Of a stretch of DNA of 64,000 nucleotides, positions 63,101 through 64,000 are shown piece after piece. Origin of the DNA: Gordius sp. MW1 (taxonomy: Eukaryota; Nematomorpha; Gordioida; Gordea; Gordiidae); contig OZ038532.1 of the NCBI GenBank assembly GCA_964036665.1, positions 4,588,001 to 4,652,000 on the forward strand, given 5' to 3'. The first letter of the stretch is position 1. Every line of letters starts with the position of its first letter. The position numbers and the translations under genes were made by a program. Under the pieces are notes generated by a model. The model was not told the origin of the DNA. It searched no databases and saw nothing but the letters and a program-made list of their open reading frames with translations.

Positions 63101-64000
63101 CTAAAATCATTTATAGAATTAAATCATTGTTGTATTTCCAAATCATGAATTATAATATGTCAGAGGTCGGATTTGTATAAATATGAGGCCTTCAACGGGC
63201 TCGTTTGGGTTTACTTATCTAAAGGCCCGGCCCGAGCCCGCTGGATGACATTGAGGCCCCTCCAACCAGGCCCGTTAATTTTTCAAGGCAAAAGCCCGTT
63301 CAGGCCCGGCCCGCGGACAGGCCTAGCAAATCTCTAGTTCAAATTCTTCTGCCCGAACCCGGCCCAATCTGATTTCACAACTAAATTGAGTGACGGGGTC
63401 CACCCAAAACCCTTCCAAGTGCCCGCTCGGCCTTGCCCTACTCATTAAAGCTGCCCGCACTGCCAAACTTAACACATTTTCGTGAGTAAAATCAGATTTA
63501 AACTAATTTTGATTGTGAGATTATTCCATGAAGAGGCTTTGGTATATATTTAAACAAATTTGAATTTTTATATCTTTGGGTGGCGAGCCGTAGAATTAAA
63601 GAATAGTTATAAGGTAATAAATAGCTATGTATAAGTCATATAAATAACACTTTCATTTAAAAATATATCTATTTTTGGATTATATATATAGGGTAGCTAC
63701 CCATTAAAATGGCTAATTTCCAAAGTATAACTATTCATTTTCATAAAAAACCTACTCAAACTATTGAAAAAATGTCAAATTTAGTAAATAAAAATAAAAA
63801 TCATCTCACAACAGCCATTAGCTAATTTGATAAGAATACCCAAAATGGTGTGTTATGGAAGTAAAACAAGGACATTAAATGCCAAAAAAGTTATTACAAG
63901 CCACAGAGATGAGAATAAAACGATGGAGCTGGGGCTATACTAAGTTCAATCATATTACAAATGACTGTCTCATGAGAAAAATGGGTATAACAGCACACTA
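63101..64000. other. U2SURP intron or upstream DNA with a hAT-like family C fragment
   Basis: 63160 to about 63345 begins CAGAGGTCGGATTTGTATAA and holds GGCCCGGCCCGAGCCCG blocks; it ends near TTTGCTAGGCC (reverse strand), making it a family C relative. The rest is AT-rich. I found no exon for the first half of the RRM here. Confidence 0.55.

Overview
This is an AT-rich animal nuclear window. It has spliced genes with GT-AG introns, poly(A) signals, and many DNA transposons, MITEs and LINE remnants. The gene families (a TRPN-type channel, a three-PDZ PDZD2/pro-IL-16-like protein, and the spliceosomal protein U2SURP/SR140) are metazoan. An arthropod looks likeliest from the wording of U2SURP and from the Helitron and RTE types, but that assignment is an inference with modest confidence.

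Layout. (1) 1-984, minus strand: the 5' end of an ankyrin-repeat gene that resembles TRPN/NompC and continues off the left edge. (2) About 985-15169: a divergent intergenic region filled with mobile DNA. It holds a decayed Helitron (3339-6330), a LINE-type 3' tail expanded into a 1.28 kb (CATA)n array (7021-8568), an SMN-like Tudor pseudogene (9580-10200) and nested hAT-like elements (12220-14770). (3) 15170-48508, plus strand: a 17-exon gene, reconstructed here by matching splice phases, encoding about 1205 aa with one N-terminal and two C-terminal PDZ domains. Its 14.5 kb sixth intron holds a complex tandem array (19.3-21.5 kb), a dead RTE-type LINE (23.76-27.66 kb) and a 1 kb hAT-like element. 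(4) 49518-63100, minus strand: 19 exons of U2SURP covering part of the RRM, then SURP, CID, acidic DGxP, cwf21 and RS-rich regions. The 5' end lies beyond the right edge. (5) 63101-64000: intronic or upstream sequence with a hAT-like fragment.

The PDZ gene and U2SURP are convergent: their stop codons are about 1.0 kb apart and their poly(A) signals about 620 bp apart. The TRPN-like and PDZ genes diverge. The dominant repeat is a 120-190 bp MITE with CATGGGCGTAGCCAGG-type ends, inner G/C runs and 8-bp target duplications (two of them perfect). At least twelve copies lie here, many inside introns of both genes and some within tens of bases of splice sites. I saw no tRNA, rRNA, CRISPR array or prokaryotic-type operon, and no convincing wholly new system. 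The most useful results are the spliced gene models, the SMN-like pseudogene, the nested transposon history and the tandem arrays.
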